A stretch of DNA of 64,000 nt from an uncultured Desulfovibrio sp. (GCF_902477725.1 NZ_CABSIF010000002.1:124001-188000), one strand, 5' to 3'; shown: positions 8,864 to 18,461, counted from the first letter of the stretch. The notes: a model not told the origin generated them from the sequence alone. Program-made: numbers and translations.

Positions 8864-10315
8864 TTATTCCAGATCCCAAACCTGACCTTCGGGGGTGTCG
8901 CGTACGCTGACGCCCAGATCAAGAATTTCCTGACGTAGCGAATCCGAGCGGGCAAAATCCTTGCTGGCGCGGGCTTCCTGCCGGGCGAGCATTAGCTCTT
9001 CCACTCGGGGCACGTCAATCTTGCTGCGTGTGGCGCGCTGGCTGCGCAAATCAGCCAGAAAAGCTTGCGGGGCCTGCCCGAAGAGGCCAAGGCGTTTGTC
9101 CCATTCCTGCGCGCGGGCAAGAAATTCCTGCAAGAGGTCGCGTCCGGCTTCGGCTGCGCGCAGGGCCTTGTCTTCCAGCAGGCGGTTCACAAGGCGTACC
9201 TGGGCAAAAACCTGCCCAAGGGCCTGCGCCGTATTGATGTCATCCTCAAGGGCGGCATCAAAAGCCTTGGGCAGCGCGGCCCATTCCTCGGCCATTTCCT
9301 GCGGCAGGGGCGTTTTTTTCCACTTGTCGCGGGCAAGGGCCTTGCCCGCTTCGTGCAGGGCTGTGTACACGCGGTGCTGGGCTTTTTCCGCTTCGTCCAT
9401 GCTGTCGGCGGTAAAGTCGATGGGGCTGCGGTAGTGCTTGCCCAGCAGGAAAAAGCGCAGGGTTTCAGGCAGATAGTTTTCAAGAATATCGCGGATGGTC
9501 TTGAAGTTGCCCAGGGATTTGGACATCTTTTCCGCATTTACCTGCACAAAGCCGTTATGCACCCAGTAGCGGGCCAGCGAGCAGGCGCAGGCAGCTTCGG
9601 ACTGGGCGATCTCGTTCTCGTGGTGCGGGAAGATAAGATCCTGCCCGCCGCCGTGAATATCCAGCGGCAGATAGGGCTGGCTCATGGCCGAGCACTCAAT
9701 ATGCCAGCCGGGACGGCCCTTGCCCCAGGGACTTTCCCAGAAAGGTTCGCCGGGCTTGGCGGCCTTCCACAGGGCGAAATCCAGGGGGTCTTCCTTTTCT
9801 TCGCCGGGTGCTACGCGCGCGCCGGAGAGCAGATCGTCCAGGCTGCGGCCAGAGAGTTTGCCGTAGGGCTCGTAAGCCCGCACACGAAAATACACGTCCC
9901 CGGAGGGCGTGGAGTAGGCCTTGCCCGAATCAATAAGAGTGGAGCAGATGGCCTGAATCTGCGGGATAAAGTCGGTGGCGCGGGGTTCTTCATCGGCCCG
10001 CAGCACGCCCAGGCGATCCATGTCTTCATGGAAGGCGGTTATGTAGGTCTGGGCAACCTCGCGCCAGTCGCGGCCTTCCTTGTTGGCGCGGTTGATGATC
10101 TTGTCGTCCACGTCTGTAAAATTGCGCACAAAGCGGACCTCAAGCCCTGTATGGCGCAACTGCCGCACGAGCACGTCAAAAACAAGAGCGGAACGCGCAT
10201 GCCCGATATGGCAAAGATCATAGGCCGTTATGCCGCAAACATACATGTTTGCCTTGCCCGGATGAACGGGAACAAACTCTTCCTTCTTACGGCCCAGGGT
10301 ATTGTAGAGCAGCAT
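8864..10315 (-). CDS. cysS: Cysteinyl-tRNA synthetase
   Basis: The 483-residue class I synthetase charges tRNA-Cys. The zinc/active-site Cys lies in NMYVCGITAYD, followed by the HIGH signature HIGHARS. The metal-binding motifs ECSAM and GGQDLIFPHHENEIAQSEA are present, and the KMSKS loop is seen in AEKMSKSLGNF near residue 265. The length and order of motifs are typical. rpiB ends ten bases upstream on the same strand, suggesting an rpiB-cysS operon. Confidence 0.97.
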   Translation of the reverse strand: MLLYNTLGRKKEEFVPVHPGKANMYVCGITAYDLCHIGHARSALVFDVLVRQLRHTGLEVRFVRNFTDVDDKIINRANKEGRDWREVAQTYITAFHEDMDRLGVLRADEEPRATDFIPQIQAICSTLIDSGKAYSTPSGDVYFRVRAYEPYGKLSGRSLDDLLSGARVAPGEEKEDPLDFALWKAAKPGEPFWESPWGKGRPGWHIECSAMSQPYLPLDIHGGGQDLIFPHHENEIAQSEAACACSLARYWVHNGFVQVNAEKMSKSLGNFKTIRDILENYLPETLRFFLLGKHYRSPIDFTADSMDEAEKAQHRVYTALHEAGKALARDKWKKTPLPQEMAEEWAALPKAFDAALEDDINTAQALGQVFAQVRLVNRLLEDKALRAAEAGRDLLQEFLARAQEWDKRLGLFGQAPQAFLADLRSQRATRSKIDVPRVEELMLARQEARASKDFARSDSLRQEILDLGVSVRDTPEGQVWDLE

Positions 10316-10324
10316 GTATATCCC

Positions 10325-10768
10325 TTACCCGGCCTGACCGGGAAGATTGATCATGTCGATGCGGCGCTGGTGCCTGCCGCCTTCAAAGGAAGCGCACAGA
10401 AAAGCTTCAACAATGGCCTGAGCCAGTTCCACGCCGATGATGCGCGCACCGAGGCAGAGCACATTGGCGTTGTTGTGCTGGCGCGAAAGGCGCGCCTGAA
10501 GCTCTGTGGCGCACAGGGCCGCGCGGATGCCGGAGTGGCGGTTGGCGGCAATGGAAATGCCAATGCCTGTACCGCAAATGAGAATGCCTGTTCCCTGCTC
10601 TTTTTCCACAGCGGCGCAAAGCTTGTGCGCCAGCACGGGGTAGTCGCAGCTTTCGGTGGAATGGGTACCGTCGTCCACCACGTTTATGCCCTTCTGGGCA
10701 AGAAACTGGACAAGGTGTTCTTTCAGCGCATAGCCAGCGTGGTCTGAGGCAATATGAATGGTCTGCAT
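10325..10768 (-). CDS. rpiB: Ribose-5-phosphate isomerase B
   Basis: The 147-residue protein interconverts ribose-5-phosphate and ribulose-5-phosphate. The start MQTIHIASDHAGYALKEHL is the family signature, and the motif GILICGTGIGISIAANR carries the catalytic Cys. The open frame extends to 11056, but the ATG at 10768 (with AGGAG upstream) matches the family. cysS follows directly. Supplying PRPP precursor links it loosely to prs in the same region. Confidence 0.95.
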   Translation of the reverse strand: MQTIHIASDHAGYALKEHLVQFLAQKGINVVDDGTHSTESCDYPVLAHKLCAAVEKEQGTGILICGTGIGISIAANRHSGIRAALCATELQARLSRQHNNANVLCLGARIIGVELAQAIVEAFLCASFEGGRHQRRIDMINLPGQAG

Positions 10769-10791
10769 GTATACTCCTGCAATGGTACGCA

Positions 10792-10820
10792 CGGTGCGCC
10801 CGGACTGGCCGGACGCACCG
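10792..10820 (-). other. Intercistronic hairpin before rpiB
   Basis: A 12-bp inverted repeat with one mismatch (CGGTGCGCCCGG and its partner, 5-base loop) sits in the rpiB 5' leader. No U-run follows on either strand, so it may be a processing or stabilising hairpin rather than a terminator. Confidence 0.4.
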
Positions 10821-10910
10821 CTAGAGCATTTAACACTTCTGTATTGGCGGTTAAGGCGCGTTGCCCCGATACCGGGCCGCAGCTGTAAGGCGCGTCCCGT
10901 CAGGTCAAAA

Positions 10911-11696
10911 CTATTGCTGCTGCTTGAACTTGGCGAGCGGCAGCAGGGGAGCGTCATCAGGAAGGGGTAAGGCCATCTGCTCTTTTGTAAAGGGCTGGGA
11001 AACCTTTTCTCTTTCCTTGATAAGCACAATGGCGCGTTTGCCGTTGCTATGGGCAAGGTTCAGACGGCGGGGCAGCGGCTTGGGATCATCCGAATACAGG
11101 ATTTCCATGCTCCAGCCCTTGCCGTTGGCCTGTTCCTGCCATTCCACGGGCAGCCCTTGCTCGTTGATGATCAGGCGGCCTCCGGGCTGACCCTGAAGGT
11201 CGTACAGGGCCTTGCCGTCGGCAGAAAAGGCGGTTTTGTCAAACTGGTTGCCAAATACCGCCGTGTACCGCCCATTGAGCAGGTCGGCCAGATGCACAAG
11301 GTTGAAGGGAACCGGCACGCCAACCTGAAGCAGGGGCTTGGTAGCGCCCTGATAGAAGTAGGCCTTGTTTTCGCTGGGGCTGTACACAAGAAAATGCTGT
11401 CCGTCTTCAAGTATCTTGGCAACAGTGGTGCCCACGCCCGCCATAACATCCAGTCGCAACTGGCGCTGGCTGTTGCCCCAGAACAGGGCCGTGACGCGCC
11501 GCGTGTCGCCCTCTGTGCCAAAGCGCAGGCTCAGTTGCAGGCGATAGGGTTCAGACTTGTCGGCAGAGCTGACAGCCGCAAACTTTTGCCAGCGCTGTTC
11601 AAGCACGGCGCGGTTTTCGGGCGAGGTTTCCAGCACGGGCTGACGGGCGCAGGCGCACAGCAGCGCCAGACAACAAAAAATAACTAGTTTTTTCAT
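10911..11696 (-). CDS. LolB-like outer-membrane lipoprotein
   Basis: The 261-residue protein has a lipoprotein signal with the lipobox LLCAC near residue 15. Its body resembles the LolB/DUF4292 beta-barrel-like lipoprotein receptor fold (LQLSLRFGTEGDTRRVTALFWG, then VPVPFNLVHLADLLNGRY). It is probably anchored in the outer membrane and may take part in lipoprotein sorting. Its ATG overlaps the stop of the upstream TPR lipoprotein as ATGA, implying coupled translation. The LolB assignment rests on remembered family pattern, not on a search. Confidence 0.7.
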   Translation of the reverse strand: MKKLVIFCCLALLCACARQPVLETSPENRAVLEQRWQKFAAVSSADKSEPYRLQLSLRFGTEGDTRRVTALFWGNSQRQLRLDVMAGVGTTVAKILEDGQHFLVYSPSENKAYFYQGATKPLLQVGVPVPFNLVHLADLLNGRYTAVFGNQFDKTAFSADGKALYDLQGQPGGRLIINEQGLPVEWQEQANGKGWSMEILYSDDPKPLPRRLNLAHSNGKRAIVLIKEREKVSQPFTKEQMALPLPDDAPLLPLAKFKQQQ

Positions 11697-13477
11697 AGAT
11701 GTGAAAGCCGCTGCCGCAATGCTTCCGCATTGTCGGGTTTGAGTTCCATGGCCTTTTGATAGGCGGTGCGGGCTTCATCCTTAAGGCCAGCCCGCGCGGC
11801 GATATCACCATAGTGCTCCCATATGGAGGCATCCGTATGCTCGTCCAGCGTAACGGCGCGGCGGATTTCCTTCAGGGCGTCATCGAGTTTTCCAGCCTTG
11901 AAATAAGCCCAGGCCAGAGAATCTATAATATAGGACTGGTTGGGGGCCAGATCGTTGGCCCGCACAAGAAGCGTCAGGGCGCGGTCAAGGTCGCGGTCTT
12001 CCTCGGCCAGGGTGTAGCCCACGTAGTTGAGGGCCTGATAATTGTCAGGATGCAGGGCCAGGAGTTTTTCCATGGTTTTGAAAGCGGCTTTTTTGTCGCC
12101 GGTTTCATCCTGAAGAGAGCCGAGCAGAAAGAACATTTCTGCATTGTTGGGCCAGCGCTTTATGGCATTCTGGGCAACGTCCAGGGCCTGCTTCATCTGC
12201 TTTTTCCGCGCAAGCAGGCGCACCTCGACCTCCACAAGCTCGGAGGAGTCGGGGTTGGCGCTTGTGGCCTTGCGCACGGCGTCAAGGGCCTCGGCATCAC
12301 GGCCAGCCTCTGCCAGCAACTGGATGCGCAGCAGTACGCCCCGCACGGCAGACTTGCTGGAAGCCGGGATTTTATCCAGCCAGGAGAAAGCCATGTCCAG
12401 ATCGCGGCGCTGGTCATATGCCAGCTCGGCCAGCAGCAGATACACATCGTGGGGCGCATCGCCCTGCGCAACTATCTGTTTGAGCAGGCTCTCCGCCTGC
12501 AAAAAGTGGCGCGAATCCATAAACATGCTGGCGACAGTCAGCTTGAAAGGCGTACTGTCCGGCCCCTGCTGCATGTACTTGAGCGCCCGTTCGGGCTGGC
12601 CCATGCGCAGCGAGATATTGATGAGCCTCAGCAGCACATCCTGCGACGAAAAATTGAGTTTGAGCAGTTTTTCGTAAACGCCGCGCGCTGCCTTGAGGTC
12701 GGGCTTCTGCTCGTAGATGAAGGCCAGTTCGGCCAGAGCCTCCACAAAATCGGGCGTATCCTTGATGGCGCGCTGCAGATAGGCCACGGCTTCACTGGGC
12801 CTGTCCATGCCGATGAGCGCCCGGGCGTGATAATAATCCACCAGCGGGGTGCGCTGCTTGCCCGTAACGCTGTTGAGCAGCTTTTCGGCCTCGGGATACT
12901 GCTTGGTTTTGACCAGCAGCAGGGCCAGCTCCATGCGGGCATCTACGGAATCGGGGTGCTTTTTAAGGTATTCGCGCATGAGCTTGACGCCAAGCTCGGG
13001 CGAACCTTTTTCCATGAGGGCTTCGGCATAGAGCAGATTGAGCGAAATATCATCGGGCCAGACGCTCAGGGCCTGCTCCATGACCATAGCGGTATGGGGA
13101 GACTTGCGGCTGAGCAGCCACACGCCGCCTTCAAGCCAGATGTTGACGGGCATGTGCGCCTTGGCCAGCAGCGGCGACGCTGCGGCAAGGGCGTTGTCGT
13201 CCTCATTGTTCATGGCCTGCGCAAAAACAAGAAAGGCGTAGGTGTTGAGCGCATTGGGCGAAAGCTCTGCTTCAACCGGGCGCAGCGATACGCCCTTGAG
13301 GTCGTGCTGCTGGGCCTTTGCTGTGGCAGATGGCGCGGCAGATTCTGCAGCGGACGTGTCCGATTTTTCAGCAGTCTGGTGCCTGGCGCCGGAACAGCCG
13401 CCGCATCCCAGCAAGGAAAAGGAGGTGGCGGCAGTCAGGGCCAGAGCGCATAGCAGCGCAACGTGGTTACGTTTCAT
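11693..13477 (-). CDS. Tetratricopeptide-repeat lipoprotein
   Basis: The 594-residue protein starts with a lipoprotein signal (lipobox SLLGC, about residue 24), then an Ala/Ser-rich linker and many TPR units. The C-terminal repeats are clearest, with patterns such as NYVGYTLAEEDRDLDRAL and DSLAWAYFKAGKLDDALKEI. It is probably a periplasm-facing outer-membrane scaffold working with the LolB-like protein it overlaps by four bases. The upstream rpoH-like gene ends two bases before its start, so sigma factor, TPR lipoprotein and LolB-like protein form one operon. Confidence 0.85.
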   Translation of the reverse strand: MKRNHVALLCALALTAATSFSLLGCGGCSGARHQTAEKSDTSAAESAAPSATAKAQQHDLKGVSLRPVEAELSPNALNTYAFLVFAQAMNNEDDNALAAASPLLAKAHMPVNIWLEGGVWLLSRKSPHTAMVMEQALSVWPDDISLNLLYAEALMEKGSPELGVKLMREYLKKHPDSVDARMELALLLVKTKQYPEAEKLLNSVTGKQRTPLVDYYHARALIGMDRPSEAVAYLQRAIKDTPDFVEALAELAFIYEQKPDLKAARGVYEKLLKLNFSSQDVLLRLINISLRMGQPERALKYMQQGPDSTPFKLTVASMFMDSRHFLQAESLLKQIVAQGDAPHDVYLLLAELAYDQRRDLDMAFSWLDKIPASSKSAVRGVLLRIQLLAEAGRDAEALDAVRKATSANPDSSELVEVEVRLLARKKQMKQALDVAQNAIKRWPNNAEMFFLLGSLQDETGDKKAAFKTMEKLLALHPDNYQALNYVGYTLAEEDRDLDRALTLLVRANDLAPNQSYIIDSLAWAYFKAGKLDDALKEIRRAVTLDEHTDASIWEHYGDIAARAGLKDEARTAYQKAMELKPDNAEALRQRLSHL

Positions 13478-13478
13478 A

Positions 13479-14741
13479 TCAGGATTGTATCCATGTGTCT
13501 GAAAAGTCTTTGATATCCACAGCCAGATGCTGCCGGATCTTTTCCAGCAACCGCGCTTCAAGCTGGCGGACTCGTTCCCGCGTGACGTTATACCGTTCGC
13601 CTATCTCGCGCAAGGTTACAGGTTCATCCGTGAGCAGGCGATTTTGCAGAATATACAGCTCTTTTTCGTTCAGCCTGGGCAGTATGGTTTTGAGCTTGCT
13701 GCGCACCAGGCTGGCGATTTCGTCGCGCGCGAGGCTGTCTTCAATGCCGGGGCCGAGCGCGGGCAAAAAGTCCATGCGTGTTGCGCCGCCGGCATCCTCG
13801 CCCACGGGCACATTCAGCGACATATCGGTGGACGCAAGGCGCTGATCCATCTCGTTGATCTGGTCTTCCGTAACGCCAAGGCGCTCGGAAAGCATGGCCG
13901 CATCCGGGTCAAAGCCCTGCATGATCAGCTTTTGGCGCTCGCGGTTCAGATTGTAGAACAGCTTACGCTGCACCTGGGTGGTGCCGATCTTGACCATGCG
14001 CCAGTTGTCCATAATGAACTTGAGTATGTAAGCCTTGATCCAGAACGAAGCATAGTACGAAAACTTGATGCCCTTGTCGGGGTCAAATTTGTTGACCGCG
14101 CGCATGAGGCCCACGTTGCCCTCCTGCACAAGGTCGAGCACGTTCTGCATCCATCTGCGCTGAAAGTCCATGGCAATGCGCACCACAAGCCGCAGATGCG
14201 ATGAAACCAGCCGAAATGCCGCATCCGCATCGTTGTGGTCGCGCACACGCAGGGCAAGCTCGTGCTCTTCATCCGGCTTGAGCAGGGGGAAGCGGCTTAC
14301 TTCGCGCAGGTAAAGGTGCAGGCTGTCGCGTGGCCCCACAGCAGGCAGGCGCGGTGTGGATGGCGCAGGCAGGCCCTCGTGGTCGGCATCAAGAACAAAG
14401 GGATCGATATCGTGATCGCTGGTGTCCAGCTCAACGTCCACATCTTCTGGGGAATCAGCGAGGGCGTCGTCATCGTCCTGATCGTCAGATACGGAATCTG
14501 CTGGAACCTCGCGCGCGGCGGAGCCATCCACATCAATAATGCTCTGCTTGGCGGCCTTGCCTTCGGTCGTGCGGGAGCGCGCCTTGGCGGCAGCGCCACG
14601 TGTGCCGCCCCCGGCAGGGGCTGCCCGCTTGCGCGAAGGGGGAGCATCCAGAATTTCCACCTCAGGCGAGGAAATTTCGGTTTCTTCCGCTTTTTGCGCG
14701 CTGCGCGGGTTTTTGGGAGCTATCGGACTATCTTTTTTCAT
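13479..14741 (-). CDS. rpoH: RpoH-like (sigma-32 family) RNA polymerase sigma factor
   Basis: The 420-residue sigma-70 family protein has region 1.2 (SLHLYLREVSRFPLL), region 2 with LVQEGNVGLMRAVNKFDPDKGIKFSYYASFWIKAYI, the RpoH-box-like QRKLFYNLNRERQKL, and region 4 with TLREIGERYNVTRERVRQLEARLLEKI. The RpoH box supports a heat-shock-type factor. An extra N-terminal segment of about 130 residues is low complexity, basic then strongly acidic, and not part of the usual 280-residue RpoH. The 297-bp gap to the divergent metH start shows no recognisable riboswitch. Confidence 0.88.
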   Translation of the reverse strand: MKKDSPIAPKNPRSAQKAEETEISSPEVEILDAPPSRKRAAPAGGGTRGAAAKARSRTTEGKAAKQSIIDVDGSAAREVPADSVSDDQDDDDALADSPEDVDVELDTSDHDIDPFVLDADHEGLPAPSTPRLPAVGPRDSLHLYLREVSRFPLLKPDEEHELALRVRDHNDADAAFRLVSSHLRLVVRIAMDFQRRWMQNVLDLVQEGNVGLMRAVNKFDPDKGIKFSYYASFWIKAYILKFIMDNWRMVKIGTTQVQRKLFYNLNRERQKLIMQGFDPDAAMLSERLGVTEDQINEMDQRLASTDMSLNVPVGEDAGGATRMDFLPALGPGIEDSLARDEIASLVRSKLKTILPRLNEKELYILQNRLLTDEPVTLREIGERYNVTRERVRQLEARLLEKIRQHLAVDIKDFSDTWIQS

Positions 14742-15038
14742 GATATTTATGTCTGAGCATCGCTGCCTGTAACGGGCCGCAATGTTTAATGCTATAGTTT
14801 TGGTTTGTTCTTTTCAGTGTTTTTCAGTAGTAAAAGGCCTGCCGGGTTTAATGCGCGGCGCGGTTTTGCGGCCCCGGCGGCGTTCAGCCCCGGGTCGGCC
14901 CGCATGTTCCGGTTCGCAAAATCCTTACGGAATCAGCGGCCTCAAACAACGGAAGCCCCAGCATACAGGTAATGCAGGCGGAAGGCAAAGGTGCACTTTG
15001 GCTTGCGGCGACTGTGCTGGGAACAGAGCGAGACGACG

Positions 15039-17435
15039 ATGACATTTCGACAAGCCCTCGGCCTTGGCAGGCCACTTTTGCTCGACGGTGCCATGGGTAC
15101 CATGCTTCAGGCCTCGGGCATGCCCGCTGGCGCGACTCCCGAAGAATTTTGCATGGCAAACCCCGACACCCTGCGCGGCATCCACAAGGCCTATCTGGAC
15201 GCGGGCGTTGATCTGCTGACGTCGTGCACCTTTGGCGGCAATATTTACAAGCGGCCCAAGAGCCTGGACGTTTTTTCGTTCAACCGGCGCATGGTCGAAA
15301 TTGCCAGGGAAGCCGCCGCACAGGCTGGCCGCCCTGTCTTTGTGGCGGGCAATGTGGGCCCCACGGGGCATTTTGCCAAGCCCCTCGGCCCGGTGGAACC
15401 GCGCGATCTTATCGCGGCCTTTGCCAATCAGATTCGCGGGCTTGTGGCGGGCGGGGCCGACCTCATATTTATTGAAACGCAATTTGATCTGGCCGAAGCC
15501 AGAGCCGCCGTGGCGGCTGCCCGGCAGGAATGCGACCTGCCCGTCATGGTCTCCATGACTTTTGAACAGGGCGTGAGCCTTACCGGCTCCACCCCCGCAA
15601 TTTTTGCCGAAACCATGCAGAACATGGGCGTGGATGTGGTGGGCACCAACTGTAGCCTCGGCCCGGATCAAATGCTGCCCGTGGTGCAGGAACTGCTCGG
15701 CGTGTGCGAATGCCCGGTCATGGCCGAACCCAATGCCGGTTTGCCCGAGCTGCGCGGTAATGAAACCGTGTTCCCTCTGGGGCCGGAAGATTTTGCGCAA
15801 AAAACCGCCCCCTTCGCCCACCTTGGCGCGCGCATACTTGGCGGCTGCTGCGGCACCACGCCCGCTCATCTGGCGGCGCTTGCGCAGGCCCTGCGCGGCA
15901 TGGACAGCGTCACGCCGCCCCCGGTATCGCGCAAGGGCATCTGCCTGACCAACCGCTCCCAGATGGTGCGCATCGCTGTGGGCCAGCCCCTGACCATCAT
16001 TGGCGAGCGTATCAACCCCACGGGCAAAAAGGCTCTTACGCAGGAGCTTCAGGCCGGAGTTTTTGACGTCGCCATGCAACTGGCCGACGCACAGGTGGAT
16101 GCCGGAGCCACTGTGCTTGATGTGAACGTGGGCGCGCCCCTGGTGGACGAAACCCAGCTTTTGCCCGAACTCGTGCAGCGCCTTGTGGGGCGGCTGCCCC
16201 TGCCGCTCTCCATAGATTCCTCCAATGCCAATGCCATTGCCAACGCCTTGCCGTACTGTCCCGGTTCGTTTCTGGTGAATTCCATCAGCGGCGAGACTGG
16301 GCGCATGGAAGCGCTCGGCCCCTTGTGCCGCGACTTTGGCGCGCCCTTTATTCTGCTGCCCCTCCAGGGGGCGCATCTGCCGGAAAAAGCCGCAGAGCGC
16401 ATCCGCACGGTGGAGAGCCTGATCGAAAAGGCCGAGGGCATGGGTATTTCGCGGCGGCTGATGATGGTGGACATTCTCGCGCTGGCTGTATCCTCCAGCG
16501 CGGACAGCGCGCTCCAGTGCCTGGAAATGACCCGCTGGTGCGCTGCCAACGGCCTGCCCACAACGCTTGGCCTTTCAAATCTTTCTTTTGGCCTGCCCGC
16601 GCGTGAACTGCTCAATTCCACGTTTCTTTCCCTGGCGGCTGGCGCGGGGCTTACATCGTGCATCGCCAACCCCTCGGCCCAGCGGCTGCGCGAGGCGGCA
16701 GACGCGCTCAAGGTGCTGTGCAACCACGATGCCCACGCATCCTCATTTATAGCCTCCTATTCCGGCTGGAAGCCCGGCGAAGGCTCCGTGCAGGTGCGTC
16801 AGGGCGGCGGGGCGGCGGCCAAAACCCTTGCCGAGGCCGTGCTCAACGGCGACAAGGAAAATGTGCTGCCCCTGCTTACGGCAGAGCTTGACGCGGGCGC
16901 TGACCCCTTTACCCTTGTGCAGGAAACGCTCATTCCGGCTATTACGGAAGTGGGCGCGCGCTATGAACGGCGGGAATATTTTTTGCCCCAGCTCATTCGC
17001 GCGGCAGAAACCATGCAGACCGCCTTTGCGCATCTCAAGCCTTTGCTGGAGGCCGGGCGAGGCCCGGAAACGCGCCCTGTTGTTGTGATGGCCACGGTCG
17101 AAGGTGATATTCACGATATTGGCAAAAATATTGTTTCGCTGCTGCTCGGCAACCACGGTTTTGACGTTGTGGACGCGGGCAAGGACGTTCCGGCAGAAGC
17201 CATTGTTGCTTGCGCACTCAAGCACAACGCGCGTATCATCGGCTTGTCGGCATTGATGACCACCACCATGGTTCGCATGGAAGACACCATCAAAATCGTC
17301 AGGGAGCGCGCTTTGCCCATCAAGGTATTGGTGGGCGGGGCTGCCGTTACGCAGGCTTTTGCCGATGTCATTGGCGCAGATGCGTATTGCGCTGACGCCG
17401 TAGGTGCGGTAAAGGCCGCCAAGCAGTTTGTTTAG
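15039..17435 (+). CDS. metH: Cobalamin-dependent methionine synthase lacking the reactivation domain
   Basis: The 798-residue protein methylates homocysteine using methyltetrahydrofolate. Domains in order: homocysteine-binding TIM barrel (1-300) with zinc ligands in GGCCGTTPAHL; pterin-binding domain (about 310-570) with IGERINPTGKK; helical cap (about 600-690); and B12-binding Rossmann domain with EGDIHDIGKNIV (DxHxxG, about 685-798). The C-terminal SAM-dependent activation domain of the E. coli enzyme is absent. The ATG at 15039 matches the family start; the frame opens earlier at 14991. A GC hairpin at 17435-17452 follows the stop. Confidence 0.95.
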   Translation: MTFRQALGLGRPLLLDGAMGTMLQASGMPAGATPEEFCMANPDTLRGIHKAYLDAGVDLLTSCTFGGNIYKRPKSLDVFSFNRRMVEIAREAAAQAGRPVFVAGNVGPTGHFAKPLGPVEPRDLIAAFANQIRGLVAGGADLIFIETQFDLAEARAAVAAARQECDLPVMVSMTFEQGVSLTGSTPAIFAETMQNMGVDVVGTNCSLGPDQMLPVVQELLGVCECPVMAEPNAGLPELRGNETVFPLGPEDFAQKTAPFAHLGARILGGCCGTTPAHLAALAQALRGMDSVTPPPVSRKGICLTNRSQMVRIAVGQPLTIIGERINPTGKKALTQELQAGVFDVAMQLADAQVDAGATVLDVNVGAPLVDETQLLPELVQRLVGRLPLPLSIDSSNANAIANALPYCPGSFLVNSISGETGRMEALGPLCRDFGAPFILLPLQGAHLPEKAAERIRTVESLIEKAEGMGISRRLMMVDILALAVSSSADSALQCLEMTRWCAANGLPTTLGLSNLSFGLPARELLNSTFLSLAAGAGLTSCIANPSAQRLREAADALKVLCNHDAHASSFIASYSGWKPGEGSVQVRQGGGAAAKTLAEAVLNGDKENVLPLLTAELDAGADPFTLVQETLIPAITEVGARYERREYFLPQLIRAAETMQTAFAHLKPLLEAGRGPETRPVVVMATVEGDIHDIGKNIVSLLLGNHGFDVVDAGKDVPAEAIVACALKHNARIIGLSALMTTTMVRMEDTIKIVRERALPIKVLVGGAAVTQAFADVIGADAYCADAVGAVKAAKQFV

Positions 17436-17484
17436 CCGCGCCCCGGCGCGGCCTTTGCTCCTCATTCAAAACTTCGGGTAAACT

Positions 17485-17952
17485 ATGAAGAAACTCATCC
17501 TGGCCTTATTGCTGTGTCTGGCTTTGCCGTGCTCGGCGCTGGCGGCCTCGTCATCGGTTCCCACCCTGAATTTGGCCGGGCTGACGGATATGCTTGCCAA
17601 AAACAAGGGCAAGGTCATCATGCTCAATTTCTTCGCCACATGGTGCCCTCCGTGCCGCGTTGAAATCCCCGAGCTTGTGAACGTTCGCAAAAAGTACGCG
17701 GAAAAAGACGTGCTTATCGTGAGCATCTCCCTTGATGAAGATTCCAAGGTTGTGCCCCCCTTTGTGGAAAAGATGAAGATGACATACCCCGTCTTTGTCG
17801 CTGACCGCGAAGTGGCGCGGGCGTTCAAGATTTCGCAGATTCCTCACAATGCCTTCTACAGCAAGGATGGCCAGCTCATTCTTTCTGAACCCGGCATGGC
17901 GGACGCCGAAATGGTCGAAATGGTCTTTAAAAAGCTGCTGGAACAGAAATAA
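17485..17952 (+). CDS. TlpA/ResA-like exported thioredoxin
   Basis: The 155-residue protein has a signal peptide (MKKLILALLLCLALPCSALAA) and a thioredoxin fold with the redox motif ATWCPPCRVEIP near residues 53-64. It probably acts in the periplasm reducing disulfides or assisting cytochrome c maturation. Its stop overlaps the next gene's start (TAATG), so it is co-translated with the acetyltransferase and hpt. Confidence 0.9.
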   Translation: MKKLILALLLCLALPCSALAASSSVPTLNLAGLTDMLAKNKGKVIMLNFFATWCPPCRVEIPELVNVRKKYAEKDVLIVSISLDEDSKVVPPFVEKMKMTYPVFVADREVARAFKISQIPHNAFYSKDGQLILSEPGMADAEMVEMVFKKLLEQK

Positions 17953-18461
17953 TGGAAAATACCCTTGTGGTGCGCAAAGCCCACATGGACGATGTAAAGT
18001 CCATGCATGGGCTTTTGCTGCAATGCGCCCAGAAAGGGCTTTTGCTGCCCCGCGCGCTGATCCATCTTTATGGGCATGTGCGCAACTTTATGGTTGCGGA
18101 GAATACGGCTGGCGAGATAGTGGGCTGCTGCGCCCTTGCCCCGGTGTGGGAAGACCTGGCCGAAATATGCTCGCTTGTGGTGCGTGAAGAAGCCCGCCGC
18201 CTGGGAACGGGCCGGGAGCTTGTCAACGCCTGCCTCAGCGAATGCCGCGACCTGCATATTCAGAAAGTATTTGCGCTTACATACCAGGAGGCGTTTTTTG
18301 CCCGCCTGGGTTTCAGGGTTGTGGACAAGGATGTTTTGCCGCAAAAAATATGGGCCGACTGCGTGCACTGCGCTAAGTACCCCAACTGCGACGAAACGGC
18401 CGTCTATTTTGAACTGGATTCCGCTGCAAAGGACGTAGGAGAGGTGCATGCCCAAGGCTAA
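17952..18461 (+). CDS. GNAT N-acetyltransferase, short ArgA-like type
   Basis: The 169-residue GNAT protein has the acetyl-CoA motif region VVREEARRLGTGRELVNACL and a late Cys-rich motif KIWADCVHCAKYPNCDE. That motif is typical of short N-acetylglutamate synthase-like proteins of delta-proteobacteria (first step of arginine synthesis). The substrate is inferred from family resemblance. It is coupled at both ends: TAATG with the thioredoxin gene and a 14-base overlap with hpt. Confidence 0.78.
   Translation: MENTLVVRKAHMDDVKSMHGLLLQCAQKGLLLPRALIHLYGHVRNFMVAENTAGEIVGCCALAPVWEDLAEICSLVVREEARRLGTGRELVNACLSECRDLHIQKVFALTYQEAFFARLGFRVVDKDVLPQKIWADCVHCAKYPNCDETAVYFELDSAAKDVGEVHAQG

Noticed and set aside
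9065..10747. 560-codon plus-strand frame opposite cysS and rpiB
   Set aside because: It is the antisense shadow of two well-identified genes; its composition is dictated by their codon use. The same applies to long frames opposite rho, rpoH/TPR, dsbD and the permease.
14742..15038. Cobalamin, SAM or SAH riboswitch before metH
   Set aside because: None of the conserved box sequences could be found; only GC-rich inverted repeats without the expected arrangement.
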